A program made the position numbers and the translations under genes. Shown here piece after piece: positions 9,032 to 17,938 of a DNA stretch of 64,000 nt. This DNA is from Microbacterium sp. BLY (GTDB lineage: Bacteria > Actinomycetota > Actinomycetes > Actinomycetales > Microbacteriaceae). The stretch is from NCBI RefSeq assembly GCF_017939615.1, contig NZ_JAGKSR010000002.1, positions 62,001 to 126,000 on the forward strand, read 5' to 3'. How positions within the stretch are numbered: the first letter of the stretch is position 1; each line of letters begins with the position of its first letter. A model generated the notes under the pieces. The model ran no database searches. It was not told the origin of the DNA and saw nothing but the letters and a program-made list of their open reading frames with translations.

Positions 9032-10834
9032 ATGACGAACCGTCTCGCCGACACCCTCAGCCCGTATCTGCGGGCGCATGCCGACAACCCCATCGACTGG
9101 TATCCGTGGGGGGAGGAGGCGTTCGCCGAGGCCCGCCGCCGCGACGTCCCGATGCTCATCTCGATCGGCTACTCGACCTGTCACTGGTGCCACGTGATGG
9201 CACGCGAGTCGTTCGCCGACCCGGCGACGGCGGCTCTGATCAACGACGGCTTCGTGGCGGTGAAGGTCGACCGCGAGGAGCATCCGCACGTCGACGGCGC
9301 CTACATGGCTGCGGCGTCGGCGTTCACGCAGAACCTCGGCTGGCCGTTGACGGTGTTCACGACTCCCGCCGGCCGGGCGTTCTACGCGGGCACGTACTGG
9401 CCGCCCGCGGCGCGCCCGCCGATGCCGGCGTTCCGCGACGTCCTGGCCGCCGTCCGCGAGGCGTGGACGACGCGGCGCGCCGAGGCCGAGGAGTCGGCGG
9501 ATGCGGTGACCGCGGCCCTCGCCGACGCGGCGCGGGCCACTCCCTCCGACCTCCCGGACCCGGCTGCGCTCGCGGAGGCCGCCCGTGGTCTCGCCGCCAG
9601 GGAGGACGGCGAGTTCGGCGGCTTCGGCGGAGCGCCGAAGTTCCCGGTCGCGACCACGTTGCGCTTCCTGCAGGAGCCGCTCATCCGCGAGACCGCGCCG
9701 GAGGCGGCGGCCGCTGCCGAGCGCGCGCTCGCGGCGATGGCGGGCTCGGATCTGCACGATGCCGACGGCGGGTTCTTCCGCTACGCGACCCGGCGCGACT
9801 GGACCGTGCCGCATTACGAGCGCATGCTGACCGACAACGCCCAGCTGCTCGAGGTCGCCCTCGACGCCGGCGACGAGGAGACCGCTCGCGGCGTCGCCCG
9901 CTTCCTGCTCGGCACGCTGCGACGGGCGGGCGGGGGCTTCGGTGCCGCGCAGGACTCCGAGTCGTGGATCGACGGGGCGCGCAGCGAGGGCGGCTACTAC
10001 CTGCGTCCCGTCGCGGAGCGCGCCACGCTGGAGCCGCCGGCGGTGGACGGCAAGGTGCTCACCGGATGGAACGGCCTCGCGATCGCGGCACTCGCCCGGG
10101 CGGGTGCGGCTCTGGGCGAGGACGCGTGGATCGCCGCCGCCGCGGATGCCGCCGCTGCCGTGCTCGGCGCCAATCGCGGGCCAGACGGTGCGCTCGTGCG
10201 GGCATCGCTGGACGGGAAGCCTTCCGCCGCCGTGGCCACCACGGCCGATGTCGCCCTCCTCGCCGAGGGGCTGTTGGCGCTCGCGGCGGCCACCGGCGAC
10301 GTCGCTTGGGCGGTCACGGCCCGCGACCTGCTCGACGGGGCGTTGGACGGCACCGCGGGGGACGACCCGCTGCTCCGCGCGCAGGGCATCGCCGTCTCAC
10401 CCGACCACACCGACGGCGACCTCCCCTCCGACACGGCCGCGGTCGCGCAGGCCGCGCTGACCGCGTGGCGGCTCGGAGCGGGCGACCGCTATCGCGCGGC
10501 TGCGGCCGCGCGCGTCGAGGCCCTCGCCTCCCGGGCGCTCGCGCAGCCCTTCGCGCACGGGAGCCTGCTCCGGGTCGCGGCCGGTCTCGCCGCCGCGCCC
10601 CGTCAGCTCGTCGTGGTGACGGAAGACCGTGATGGGGCGCTCGGCACCGCGGCCCGCGGAGCCGATGCCGAGGTCATCGCCGTCGTCACCCCGGCGCAGG
10701 CCGCGGCGTTCGCCGCCGCGGGGTTCGAGCTGTTCGAGGGCAAGGAGTCGACCGCCGAGCGCGCCTACGACTGCCGCGCCTTCGTCTGCCGTCTGCCGGT
10801 GAGTGACCCGGCCGAGGTGTCGCGCGCACGGTGA
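9032..10834 (+). CDS. Thioredoxin-domain protein of the YyaL/SPATA20 (DUF255) family
   Basis: 600 residues. The N-terminal DUF255 thioredoxin-like domain (1-160) opens with the family signature [20 protein letters not shown] and has the C50-H-W-C53 redox pair in [14 protein letters not shown]. The remainder is an alpha/alpha-barrel resembling N-acylglucosamine 2-epimerase and cellobiose epimerase folds, with [22 protein letters not shown] and [15 protein letters not shown] conserved. It is slightly shorter than many members (~650-680). The biochemical role of the family is not established. No signal peptide is seen, so it is cytoplasmic. It is monocistronic, and its promoter contains a hexanucleotide repeat tract. 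Confidence 0.9.
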   Translation: MTNRLADTLSPYLRAHADNPIDWYPWGEEAFAEARRRDVPMLISIGYSTCHWCHVMARESFADPATAALINDGFVAVKVDREEHPHVDGAYMAAASAFTQNLGWPLTVFTTPAGRAFYAGTYWPPAARPPMPAFRDVLAAVREAWTTRRAEAEESADAVTAALADAARATPSDLPDPAALAEAARGLAAREDGEFGGFGGAPKFPVATTLRFLQEPLIRETAPEAAAAAERALAAMAGSDLHDADGGFFRYATRRDWTVPHYERMLTDNAQLLEVALDAGDEETARGVARFLLGTLRRAGGGFGAAQDSESWIDGARSEGGYYLRPVAERATLEPPAVDGKVLTGWNGLAIAALARAGAALGEDAWIAAAADAAAAVLGANRGPDGALVRASLDGKPSAAVATTADVALLAEGLLALAAATGDVAWAVTARDLLDGALDGTAGDDPLLRAQGIAVSPDHTDGDLPSDTAAVAQAALTAWRLGAGDRYRAAAAARVEALASRALAQPFAHGSLLRVAAGLAAAPRQLVVVTEDRDGALGTAARGADAEVIAVVTPAQAAAFAAAGFELFEGKESTAERAYDCRAFVCRLPVSDPAEVSRAR

Positions 10835-10929
10835 GCGCCCTTCTCCGGCGCAGCGCTGTGCATTCTGCCTACCGTGCGGCGTCCTTCTGCCCGTCGAGTG
10901 CGCGCGATGCGCAGCTTCGGGTGCACGGT

Positions 10930-10959
10930 TTGCCCAGCGCCCGCGATCCGTTCTAGGGT
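10930..10959 (+). promoter_or_regulatory. Promoter of the aminotransferase-permease-Lrp operon
   Basis: TTGCCC (10930-10935), an 18-bp spacer and TAGGGT (10954-10959) make a reasonable sigma-70-type promoter, about 35 nt of leader before the ATG at 11000. Confidence 0.45.
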
Positions 10960-10999
10960 GACGCGACCCCTCTCGGATCACAGCAAGGATGCTCTGACG

Positions 11000-12103
11000 A
11001 TGCCCCTCTCCGCTCGCGCCGGCCTCGACGCCGTTCCCGCCTACCGACAGGGGCGCTCCGCCCCGGCCGGTGCCTCCAAGCTCTCCTCGAACGAGTCGCC
11101 GCATCCGCCGCTGCCCTCCGTCGTGCACGCGGTGCAGGAGCGGCTCGCCGGCATCCACCGCTATCCCGACATGAGCGCCTCCGCGGTGCGGGAGGCGCTC
11201 GCCGCCCGGTACGCCGTGGACGTGGATCAGGTGACCGTCGGGGCGGGGTCGGTGGAGATCGCCGCCCAGCTCATCCACGCGGTCGCCGGGGACGGTGACG
11301 AGGTGGTCTTCGCGTGGCGGTCGTTCGAGGCGTATCCCTCGCTCGTCCGGATCGCCGGGGCGACGCCCGTCGCCGTGCCGCTGGATGCCGACCACGGACA
11401 CGATCTCGACGCGATGCGCGCGGCGATCACGCCGCGCACGCGCCTGGTGTTCGTGTGCAACCCCAACAACCCGACCGGCACGGTCGTCGACGCCGAGGCC
11501 CTGGAGCGCTTCGTCGCCGCGGTGCCGCACGACGTCCTCGTTGTCATCGACGAGGCCTACGTGCACTTCGACCGCACGGACAGCCGTGGTGCGGGCATCG
11601 AGCTGTTCCGCCGCCACCCGCACGTGGCGGTGCTGCACACGTTCTCCAAGGCGTACGGGCTCGCCGGACTCCGCATCGGCTACGCGATCGCCCCCACCGC
11701 GATCGCCGAGGCGCAGCGCAAGGTGGCCGTGCCGTTCGGGGTCACCGACCTCGCGCAGGCCGCGGCCCTGGCCTCGCTCGCCGCGGAGGACGAGCTCGCC
11801 GTCCGCATCGACGAGGTCGTGGCGCAGCGCGATCGGCTGTACACCGTGCTCACCGCAGCCGGCTGGCCCGCCGTCCGCTCGCAGGCCAACTTCGTCTGGG
11901 TGCCGGCGGGGGAGCGCACCGCTGAGCTCGACGCGCTTCTGCACGCCGGGGGCGTGGTCGCCCGCGCCTTCCCCGGCGAGGGCGTGCGCATCTCGTCCGG
12001 CTCCGCCGCCGACATCGACCGGGTCGAAGCCGCGCTCGCGGCCTCCGGCGATTCCGCCCACGATTCCGACCACGATTCCGACCTGATGGAGGTGGGCGCA
12101 TGA
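11000..12103 (+). CDS. HisC-like class I/II aminotransferase (aromatic or histidinol-phosphate)
   Basis: 367 residues, PLP-dependent fold type I. The PLP lysine is K217 in TFSKAYGLAGLRIGYAI; FVCNPNNPTGTVV and VVIDEAYVHF are the other PLP-contact motifs. The N-terminal KLSSNESPHPPLPSV is typical of HisC and actinobacterial aromatic aminotransferases (Pat). It sits in an operon with an amino-acid permease and an Lrp regulator and not with other his genes. A role in aromatic amino-acid transamination is therefore the better guess than histidine synthesis. Its stop overlaps the permease ATG by 4 nt. The ATG at 11000 was chosen because an upstream in-frame extension carries no family sequence and lies across the promoter. 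Confidence 0.85.
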   Translation: MPLSARAGLDAVPAYRQGRSAPAGASKLSSNESPHPPLPSVVHAVQERLAGIHRYPDMSASAVREALAARYAVDVDQVTVGAGSVEIAAQLIHAVAGDGDEVVFAWRSFEAYPSLVRIAGATPVAVPLDADHGHDLDAMRAAITPRTRLVFVCNPNNPTGTVVDAEALERFVAAVPHDVLVVIDEAYVHFDRTDSRGAGIELFRRHPHVAVLHTFSKAYGLAGLRIGYAIAPTAIAEAQRKVAVPFGVTDLAQAAALASLAAEDELAVRIDEVVAQRDRLYTVLTAAGWPAVRSQANFVWVPAGERTAELDALLHAGGVVARAFPGEGVRISSGSAADIDRVEAALAASGDSAHDSDHDSDLMEVGA

Positions 12104-13491
12104 CCACCGAGGTCCCCGTCACGACGACGACCACGAAGGGCCTGCACCCGGGCCTCACCCGCCGCCAGATCTCCATGATGGGGCTCGGCGGCGCGATCGG
12201 CGCGGGGCTGTTCGTCGGCTCCGGTCAGGCGATCAGCATCGCCGGGCCCGCCGTCCTCATCTCGTACCTCGTCGCGGGCGGCATCGTCGTGCTCGTGATG
12301 GCGATGCTCGCCGAGATGGTGGCGGCCCGCCCGAGCTCCGGTGCCTTCAGCTCCTACGCCCAGAAGGCGATGGGACGCAGTGCGGGAAGCGCCGTCGGCT
12401 GGCTGTACTGGATCCAGCTCGTCGTCGTGATCGCGGCCGAGGCGACCGGCGCGGCAGGGATCGTGGCGAACTGGGTGCCCGGGATCCCCGCGTGGGTCTG
12501 GGTGCTGCTCTTCGTGGTGGCCCTCACCGCGGTCAACCTGTTCGGCGTGCGCAACTACGGCAACTTCGAGTTCTGGTTCGCGGCGATCAAGGTGGCCGCG
12601 ATCATCGCGTTCCTCGTCGTCGGCGTGTGCGCGATCGTCGGGTTGATCCCCGGTGTGCCGGCGACCGGCATCTCGAACCTCGTGGACCAGGGCGGCTTCG
12701 CGCCGCACGGGATCACCGGCATCGCCGCGGCGCTGCTCATCGTCGTGTTCGCGTTCGGCGGCACGGAGGTCGTGGCGATCGCGGCCGCCGAGTCCGACGA
12801 CCCCTCGCGCAACATCCGCCGGATTGTGCGCGAGGTGCTCGTCCGGATCCTCATCTTCTACGTGGGGTCGATCTTCGTCATCGTCGCGGTGCTGCCGTGG
12901 GACGACCCCGCGGTGCAGGCCGGTCCGTTCTCCGCCGTGCTCGACACGCTGAACGTGCCGGGTGTCGGCCTCGTCATGGACCTCATCGTGGTGATCGCCC
13001 TGTTGTCGGCCATGAACGCCAACATCTACGGGGCCTCCCGGATGGCGTACTCGCTGGGGGAGCGCGGGCTCGCGCCGATGGTCGTCACCCGGACGAGCCT
13101 CAAGGGCGTGCCGTTCGTCGCCGTGCTGGCGTCGGTGGCGTTCGGCTTCGTCACGGTGGGGCTCAACTGGGCGTTCCCCGACGTCGTCCTCCCCGCCCTG
13201 CTCAACGTCGTGGGCTCCACGCTGCTGGTGATCTGGACGGCGACGGCGATCTCGCAGATCGTGCTGCGGCGGCGGGCCGACCGTGCCGCGGAGGCGATGC
13301 CCATGCGGCTCTGGGGGTTCCCGTGGGTGTCGTGGCTGTGCCTGGTGCTGCTGGCCGCGGTCATCGCGCTCGCGATGATCGACCCGGCCGCGCGCACCCA
13401 GTTGCTGCTGACGCTCGGTCTCACCGCCGTGCTGCTGATCGTGGCGCGTCTGACGCGCGGCGTCTCCCGTCCGGGCATCGTCAAGGAGTGA
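12100..13491 (+). CDS. Amino-acid permease, APC superfamily (AAT group)
   Basis: 463 residues with 12 predicted membrane segments. HPGLTRRQISMMGLGGAIGAGLFVGSGQAI is the characteristic helix-1 region of the AAT family (AroP, PheP, GabP), and FAFGGTEVVAIAAAESDDP matches the conserved helix-6/loop region. It is a proton-coupled amino-acid importer of the inner membrane. Translational coupling to the aminotransferase (ATGA overlap) and to the Lrp regulator one base downstream suggests import and transamination of the same amino acid, perhaps aromatic. Substrate is not readable from sequence alone. Confidence 0.9.
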   Translation: MTTEVPVTTTTTKGLHPGLTRRQISMMGLGGAIGAGLFVGSGQAISIAGPAVLISYLVAGGIVVLVMAMLAEMVAARPSSGAFSSYAQKAMGRSAGSAVGWLYWIQLVVVIAAEATGAAGIVANWVPGIPAWVWVLLFVVALTAVNLFGVRNYGNFEFWFAAIKVAAIIAFLVVGVCAIVGLIPGVPATGISNLVDQGGFAPHGITGIAAALLIVVFAFGGTEVVAIAAAESDDPSRNIRRIVREVLVRILIFYVGSIFVIVAVLPWDDPAVQAGPFSAVLDTLNVPGVGLVMDLIVVIALLSAMNANIYGASRMAYSLGERGLAPMVVTRTSLKGVPFVAVLASVAFGFVTVGLNWAFPDVVLPALLNVVGSTLLVIWTATAISQIVLRRRADRAAEAMPMRLWGFPWVSWLCLVLLAAVIALAMIDPAARTQLLLTLGLTAVLLIVARLTRGVSRPGIVKE

Positions 13492-13492
13492 C

Positions 13493-13972
13493 GTGCGGAT
13501 CGATCGTCTCGACGCCGAGCTGATCCGGCTGCTGACCGAGTCGCCGCAACTGCCGATCCTGGAGTGCGCGCGGCGGCTCGGGATCGCGCGGGGGACCGCG
13601 ACCAGCCGGGTCGCCCGGCTGCACGAGGGCGGGGTGATCGAGGCGATCGTGCCGCGAATCGACCCGGCCGGGTTCGGGTACGGCGTCGTCGCGTTCTGTC
13701 TTGTCGAGATCGACCAGAAGGTCGGGCACGACGACGTGGCGACCGCGCTGGCGGATGCGGTGCCGGAGATCGTCGACATGCACACGGTCACCGGGGCGAG
13801 CGACATGCAGCTCCGGCTCGTGGCGCGGGACGCCACGCGGCTCCAGGAGGTGCTGGACCGGGTGGCGCTGGTGCCCGGCGTCGCGCGGACGGCGTCGTCG
13901 ATCGCGATGCGGACCCATCTCTCCGGGCGGGTGCTTCCGCTCGTGGAGCACGTGGCCGACGAGGGGGCCTGA
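13493..13972 (+). CDS. Lrp/AsnC-family regulator
   Basis: 159 residues from a GTG start one base after the permease stop. The N-terminal winged helix-turn-helix (LDAELIRLLTESPQLPILECARRLGIARGTATSRVARL) is followed by the RAM ligand-binding domain (~70-150). Lrp proteins bind amino acids and commonly control the uptake and catabolic genes next to them, so it probably responds to the permease substrate and regulates this operon. This is inference from position. Confidence 0.9.
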   Translation: MRIDRLDAELIRLLTESPQLPILECARRLGIARGTATSRVARLHEGGVIEAIVPRIDPAGFGYGVVAFCLVEIDQKVGHDDVATALADAVPEIVDMHTVTGASDMQLRLVARDATRLQEVLDRVALVPGVARTASSIAMRTHLSGRVLPLVEHVADEGA

Positions 13973-13981
13973 GCCGGCGCA

Positions 13982-14001
13982 GGACTCCGGGGCAGGAGTC
14001 C
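13982..14001. terminator. Convergent hairpin between the lrp and pmt genes
   Basis: GGACTCC/GGAGTCC 7-bp perfect stem with a 6-nt loop in the 37-bp gap between two converging genes. It can serve both directions. Confidence 0.6.
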
Positions 14002-14009
14002 GGGCGCGG

Positions 14010-15563
14010 TCAGACCCAGCCGGGCAGCCAGTTGTGCAGCCGCCAGAAGTCGTACGGCACGCTCATCCCGGTCCACAGCGGCAGGAAGAACGCCGAGACG
14101 AGCACGACGGCGGCGAGGAAGATCAGCACGGTGCGCTCGCCGGACTGCCGGCGCGGCAGCGGATCGTCGCGGCGGCCGGCGATGATGCGCAGCGTGACGG
14201 TGAGGGCGAGCACGAGGAACGGCATCATCACCACCGTGTAGAACTGGAAGATCGTGCGCTCCGGGAACATCAGCCAGGGCAGGTAGGTCACCGCGAGTCC
14301 GACGAGCGGGAGGCTGAGGGCGGGGCCGACCGGCTGCCGGGTGATCCAGCCGCGCACGAGGCGGTACAGCAGGTAGACGCTCGCCGCCACGCCGCCGTAC
14401 CAGATGAGCGGGTTGGGGATCGCGGAGATCACGCCGATGCAATGATCGACGCCGCAGCCGGAGGGGTCGCTGTCGACCCATACCGCCGTGGGGCGCAGCA
14501 GGAGGGGCCATTCCCAGGCCGGGCTGGCGTAGGGGTGTCCGCGGGTGAGGCCCACGTGGAAGCCGAGCATCGCCTGGTGATAGTTCCAGAGGGCGACGAG
14601 GGGGTTCGGGTCGCTGCCGCGGTCGTAGCCGTTCGCCGTGACCAGCCAGCCGGTCCAGCTCGCGAGGTACACCGCGAGGGCGGGGACGACGAGGAGCACG
14701 AACGACACCGGCCCCTGGCGGAAGACCGCGGACGCGGGCCAGACGACGACCCCGCCGCGTCGTCGGGCGAGGGCGTCGGTGATGACGACGTAGAGGCCGA
14801 AGCCTGCGAGCACGTAGAGGCCCGACCACTTCACCGCCGAGGCCGCCCCGAGCGCGAGACCGGCGGCGACGAGCCACGGGCGGCGCCACAGGATCGGCCC
14901 CCAGAGCGGGTCGTCGGTGTCCGGGTCCCGGCGCTCGAGCAGCGGGATCGTGCGCTGTCGGTCGATGAGCACGAACAGCACGCCGAGCAGCACGAAGAAC
15001 GTGAGGATGCCGTCGAGCAGGGCGATCCGGCTCATGACGATGCTGAGGCCGTCGATCGCGAGGAGCGTCCCCGCCACCGTCGCCGCCACGACGGAGCCGG
15101 TCAGCCGACGCGCGATGAGGAAGACCAGCAGCACCGAGCCCGCCCCGAGCAGGGCGGTCGCGAGGCGCCATCCCGCGCTGTTGTCGGGTCCGCCGATCGC
15201 CATGCCCAGCGCGATGAGCCATTTCCCCAGCGGCGGGTGCACGATGAAGGCGCCCTTGTTCGTCAGGGGGAGCTCCTGCAGCGTGAGGAAGGCGCCGTCC
15301 GCGTTCTCGCCCCACACGCCCTCGTAGCCGAGACTCCACAGCGACCAGGCGTCCTTGACGTAGTAGGTCTCATCGAAGGCGAGCTGATGCGGGTGGCCGA
15401 CGTTCGCCAGGCGCAGCACCGCGGCCAGGGCGGTGAGGAGCAGCGGCGCCAGCCAGCCGATCGCGCGCCCCCAGTCCGGAGCGCCCAGCACGCGGTCGCG
15501 CAGCCGCTCGTAGCGCGTGAGCCGCTCCTCGGGGAGGGGCAGGAGGGGCTCGGGCGCGGTCAC
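14010..15563 (-). CDS. pmt: Polyprenyl-phosphate-mannose--protein mannosyltransferase (PMT)
   Basis: 517 residues, GT39-family membrane glycosyltransferase that transfers mannose from polyprenyl-phosphate-mannose to Ser/Thr of proteins as they are exported. About 11 membrane segments. The catalytic acidic pair lies in HQLAFDETYYVKDAWSL (residues ~60-76) in the first external loop. The C-terminal four-helix PMT_4TMC module is recognisable (MFPERTIFQFYTVVMMPF, YDFWRLHNWLPGW). It starts with GTG 6 nt after a TAGGCT -10, so is probably leaderless. In related actinobacteria pmt and rsmI are divergent neighbours. Here two small genes separate them. Confidence 0.93.
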   Translation of the reverse strand: MTAPEPLLPLPEERLTRYERLRDRVLGAPDWGRAIGWLAPLLLTALAAVLRLANVGHPHQLAFDETYYVKDAWSLWSLGYEGVWGENADGAFLTLQELPLTNKGAFIVHPPLGKWLIALGMAIGGPDNSAGWRLATALLGAGSVLLVFLIARRLTGSVVAATVAGTLLAIDGLSIVMSRIALLDGILTFFVLLGVLFVLIDRQRTIPLLERRDPDTDDPLWGPILWRRPWLVAAGLALGAASAVKWSGLYVLAGFGLYVVITDALARRRGGVVVWPASAVFRQGPVSFVLLVVPALAVYLASWTGWLVTANGYDRGSDPNPLVALWNYHQAMLGFHVGLTRGHPYASPAWEWPLLLRPTAVWVDSDPSGCGVDHCIGVISAIPNPLIWYGGVAASVYLLYRLVRGWITRQPVGPALSLPLVGLAVTYLPWLMFPERTIFQFYTVVMMPFLVLALTVTLRIIAGRRDDPLPRRQSGERTVLIFLAAVVLVSAFFLPLWTGMSVPYDFWRLHNWLPGWV

Positions 15564-15575
15564 CGGTCCAGCCTA
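15564..15575 (-). promoter_or_regulatory. Leaderless promoter of pmt
   Basis: TAGGCT (15575-15570 on minus), 6 nt, then GTG at 15563. Confidence 0.55.
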
Positions 15576-15698
15576 GACAACCGTGCTCCGCACCCGCCGA
15601 TTCGCGAGGCGGCTTCCGGCCTCGTCGATGCCATGGATGTATCCCGATATCTCAGCAGTCTGGTGGTCGCGCGTCTAGGCATCACCGTCCAGCACACC

Positions 15699-15726
15699 TA
15701 GCCTTGCTGTCGTCAAACGACGACAG
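15699..15726 (+). promoter_or_regulatory. -10 and overlapping 8-bp inverted repeat upstream of the small secreted protein
   Basis: TAGCCT (15699-15704) is followed by a perfect inverted repeat CTGTCGTC-aaac-GACGACAG (15707-15726) that spans the expected transcription start and ends just before the ribosome-binding AGAAAGG. It could be an operator or a 5'-end hairpin. A weaker CTAGG...CCTAG pair surrounds 15675-15700. Confidence 0.4.
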
Positions 15727-15739
15727 AAAGGTGTCGTTC

Positions 15740-16054
15740 ATGAACAGAAGGCGCTCGAGAGCGGTGCTCCTCGTCGCCCCCATCACGGTGGCCCTGATCC
15801 TGCTCACCCCGGCGGTCGCCTCCGCCGCTCCCGAACCTCGTGTGCGAGGAGCCGCCGTGGAGACTTCCGTCCTGCGGGTGCCGGCGCGAGATCTGGGTCC
15901 GTGCTGGGCGCAGGCGGGGCGAGTCGTCGGCGGGTTCTTCGGCTCGATCGGTGCGACGATCGCCAGTCCGGGATGGGGTGCGGCAGCGTGGGCCGGCTAC
16001 CTCGGCCAGATGGCGCAGGAGAAGCGCACCCGCAGCGGGAACTTCGCATGCTGA
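15740..16054 (+). CDS. Small secreted protein, bacteriocin-like
   Basis: 104 residues, not recognised as a named family. A clear Sec signal peptide (NRRRSRA, then a 16-residue hydrophobic core, cleavage probably VASA-APEP near residue 29) leaves a ~75-residue mature peptide. Its middle is Gly/Ala-rich and amphiphilic (RVVGGFFGSIGATIASPGWG), with GxxxG-like spacings, followed by a charged KRTRSGNF tail. It has exactly two cysteines, one before the hydrophobic part (GPCWAQ) and one as the last residue. Such features are seen in secreted antimicrobial peptides; this function is an inference. RBS AGAAAGG precedes the ATG by 8-9 nt. Its stop overlaps the start of the next gene. Confidence 0.7.
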   Translation: MNRRRSRAVLLVAPITVALILLTPAVASAAPEPRVRGAAVETSVLRVPARDLGPCWAQAGRVVGGFFGSIGATIASPGWGAAAWAGYLGQMAQEKRTRSGNFAC

Positions 16055-16320
16055 GCCGGGTCGGCGCCGGGGAGGACGGCCGGCCGGTCGCGTCTCGAGG
16101 TGCGACGCGGCCTTCCGGAGCACGCATCGCCGGATGGGTGGCGACGTTGTTCTGCGCCTTCCTCGCATTCATCAACGCGGGTCTCGCCTCAGAGATCGGC
16201 TTCCGGGTCTTCTTCCTCGCATGCGGGTCGCTTCTGGTGTTGGGGGTGATCTCGATGGTCAGTCGCTGGTTTCGGGAGGCGCGGGCAGGTGACCGAATGT
16301 CTCCGCACCCGCCCGCCTAA
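16048..16320 (+). CDS. Small two-helix membrane protein coupled to the secreted peptide
   Basis: 90 residues, no recognised family. A polar N-terminus (~25 residues) is followed by two hydrophobic helices (GWVATLFCAFLAFINAGL and VFFLACGSLLVLGVISMV) and a short basic tail. The ATG overlaps the end of the upstream secreted-protein gene by 7 nt, so the two are probably translated together. The size and topology fit an immunity protein or an accessory membrane partner, but nothing in the sequence proves it. Its TAA stop forms the first three bases of the rsmI -10 element. Confidence 0.65.
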   Translation: MLSRVGAGEDGRPVASRGATRPSGARIAGWVATLFCAFLAFINAGLASEIGFRVFFLACGSLLVLGVISMVSRWFREARAGDRMSPHPPA

Positions 16321-16329
16321 GCTGGGCGG
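16318..16329 (+). promoter_or_regulatory. Leaderless rsmI promoter overlapping a stop codon
   Basis: TAAGCT (16318-16323) begins with the TAA stop of the preceding gene. Six nucleotides later comes the rsmI GTG at 16330. Confidence 0.55.
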
Positions 16330-17151
16330 GTGATCATCCTCGCCGCGACCCCCATCGGAAATCTGGGCGATGCGTCGCGGCGACTGGTGGAGGTGCTGGA
16401 GAACGCCGAGGTCGTCCTCGCCGAGGACACCCGCACCACGCAGCGGCTCCTGCAGGCGCTGAAGATCGAGAATCGACCGCGACTGATCGCGTTGCACGAT
16501 CACAACGAGAAGCAGAAGGCGGGGGAGCTCGCCGCGCTGGCCGCGGAGACCGACATCGTGGTCCTGAGTGATGCCGGGATGCCGACCGTGAGCGACCCCG
16601 GGTACGGGCTCGTCGCCGAGGCGGTGGCGCAGGGGGTCACGGTGACCGCGATCCCGGGGCCCAGCGCGGTGCTCATGGCCCTGGCGATCTCGGGGCTGCC
16701 GACGGACCGCTTCACCTTCGAGGGGTTCCTGCCGCGGAAGCCGGGGGAGCGTCGGGCGACCCTTTCCGCCCTCGCCGCCGAGCCGCGCACGATGGTGTTC
16801 TTCGAGTCGCCCTCGCGCCTGGCGACGACCCTCACCGATATGGGCGCCGCGTTCGGTGCGGACCGCCGCATCGCCGTGTGCCGTGAGCTGACCAAGTTGT
16901 ACGAGGAGGTCCGGCGGGGCACGGCGACCGAGCTGGCCGCCTGGGCGGCGGAGGGGCTGAGGGGCGAGATCGTCGTGGTCGTCGAAGGAGCGCCGCGGCG
17001 GGAGGCCTCGCCGGAGGACGCCCTCGCCCAGGTGCAGGCGCTGGTCGCGGACGGCACGCGGTTGAAGGACGCCGCCTCCGAGGTCGCGTCGCTGACGGGC
17101 TTGTCCTCCCGGGACCTCTATCAGGCCGCGCTCGCCGCACGGTCGCGATGA
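16330..17151 (+). CDS. rsmI: 16S rRNA (cytidine(1402)-2'-O)-methyltransferase RsmI
   Basis: 273 residues, tetrapyrrole-methylase fold. It 2'-O-methylates C1402 of 16S rRNA using S-adenosylmethionine. The N-terminal LAATPIGNLGDASRRLVEVL and LAEDTRTTQRLL are the RsmI signatures. VVLSDAGMPTVSDPGYGLV and PGPSAVLMALAISGLP form the cofactor pocket, and the C-terminal SGLSSRDLYQAALA is conserved. Start is GTG with a leaderless-type promoter. The last 4 nt overlap the methyltransferase that follows, so the two are coupled. Confidence 0.95.
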   Translation: MIILAATPIGNLGDASRRLVEVLENAEVVLAEDTRTTQRLLQALKIENRPRLIALHDHNEKQKAGELAALAAETDIVVLSDAGMPTVSDPGYGLVAEAVAQGVTVTAIPGPSAVLMALAISGLPTDRFTFEGFLPRKPGERRATLSALAAEPRTMVFFESPSRLATTLTDMGAAFGADRRIAVCRELTKLYEEVRRGTATELAAWAAEGLRGEIVVVVEGAPRREASPEDALAQVQALVADGTRLKDAASEVASLTGLSSRDLYQAALAARSR

Positions 17152-17861
17152 GCGCCGCCGCAGACTCCCACCCCGGTCGCAGGGGTGCGGGGGAGAGTGG
17201 CGAGACGGCGGCGGATCCGCGACCTCCCGCCGGGCAGGACTCCGTCGCCCGCGCGTACGACGAGAGGGCCGCGGAGTACCGGGAACTCGCGGGAGACCTG
17301 GGTCTCATGGACCCGCGCGACCGCGCACTCATCGGCTGCTGGCGCGATGAGACCCCGGGGATGCTGCTCGACGCGGGATGCGGTCCCGGTCACTGGACGG
17401 CCTTCCTGCACGGGGACGGCGGCGCGGAGCCCGGGGCTGGACGAGATGTCGCGGGTGTCGACCTCTCCGCCGCCTTCATCCGCGGAGCGATGGTGCAGTA
17501 TCCGCACCTCTCGTTCCATCACGGGTCGTTCCGGACGCTGCCGCAGGCATCGGGCGCGGTCGGCGGCGTCCTCGCGTGGTACTCGGTGATCCACACGCCG
17601 CCCGCCGACCTCCCGGAGGTCTTCGCCGAGTTCGCGCGGGTGCTCGCCCCCGGCGGGAGCCTGCTCCTCGGGTACTTCGTCGGCGAACCCCGGGTGGTCT
17701 TCCCCCATGCCGTCGCACCCGCCTTCTTCTGGACCGTCGAGGCGCTGTCCCCACCGCTCGCCGCGGCCGGTCTGGAGGTGCAGTGGTCCGAGACCCGTGA
17801 GCGCGAACCCGGCGAGATCAGCTCCCGCCCCCACGGTGCGCTCCGCGCCCGGCGCTCCTGA
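17148..17861 (+). CDS. Class I SAM-dependent methyltransferase
   Basis: 237 residues. After a ~35-residue polar N-terminus comes VARAYDERAAEYRELAGDLG, then motif I MLLDAGCGPGHWTAFL, and the acidic motif II near DVAGVDLSAAFI. The C-terminal part (FVGEPRVVFPHAVAPAFFWTVEALSP) fits a methyltransferase 11-like fold. Substrate is unknown. It is translationally coupled to rsmI by an ATGA overlap. It is followed by a GC-rich hairpin. Confidence 0.8.
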   Translation: MSAAADSHPGRRGAGESGETAADPRPPAGQDSVARAYDERAAEYRELAGDLGLMDPRDRALIGCWRDETPGMLLDAGCGPGHWTAFLHGDGGAEPGAGRDVAGVDLSAAFIRGAMVQYPHLSFHHGSFRTLPQASGAVGGVLAWYSVIHTPPADLPEVFAEFARVLAPGGSLLLGYFVGEPRVVFPHAVAPAFFWTVEALSPPLAAAGLEVQWSETREREPGEISSRPHGALRARRS

Positions 17862-17891
17862 TCCGCAGGCCGTTCGCTCCCCGTCGCGGAT

Positions 17892-17914
17892 CCGCGCCCG
17901 CGCGAGGGGCGCGG
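17892..17914 (+). terminator. Hairpin after the methyltransferase gene
   Basis: CCGCGCCC/GGGCGCGG perfect 8-bp stem with a 7-nt loop, 30 nt after the stop, followed by a purine run and no T-tail. Confidence 0.5.
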
Positions 17915-17938
17915 AAGGGGGGAAAGGTCGGACTGTCC

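Noticed and set aside
11680..15339. A very long open frame (about 1,200 codons) on the minus strand across the lrp/permease genes and pmt
   Set aside because: Its translation is Arg/His/Asp-rich with no domain, and it runs antisense or out of frame to well-supported genes. Such frames are expected where third-codon GC is very high.
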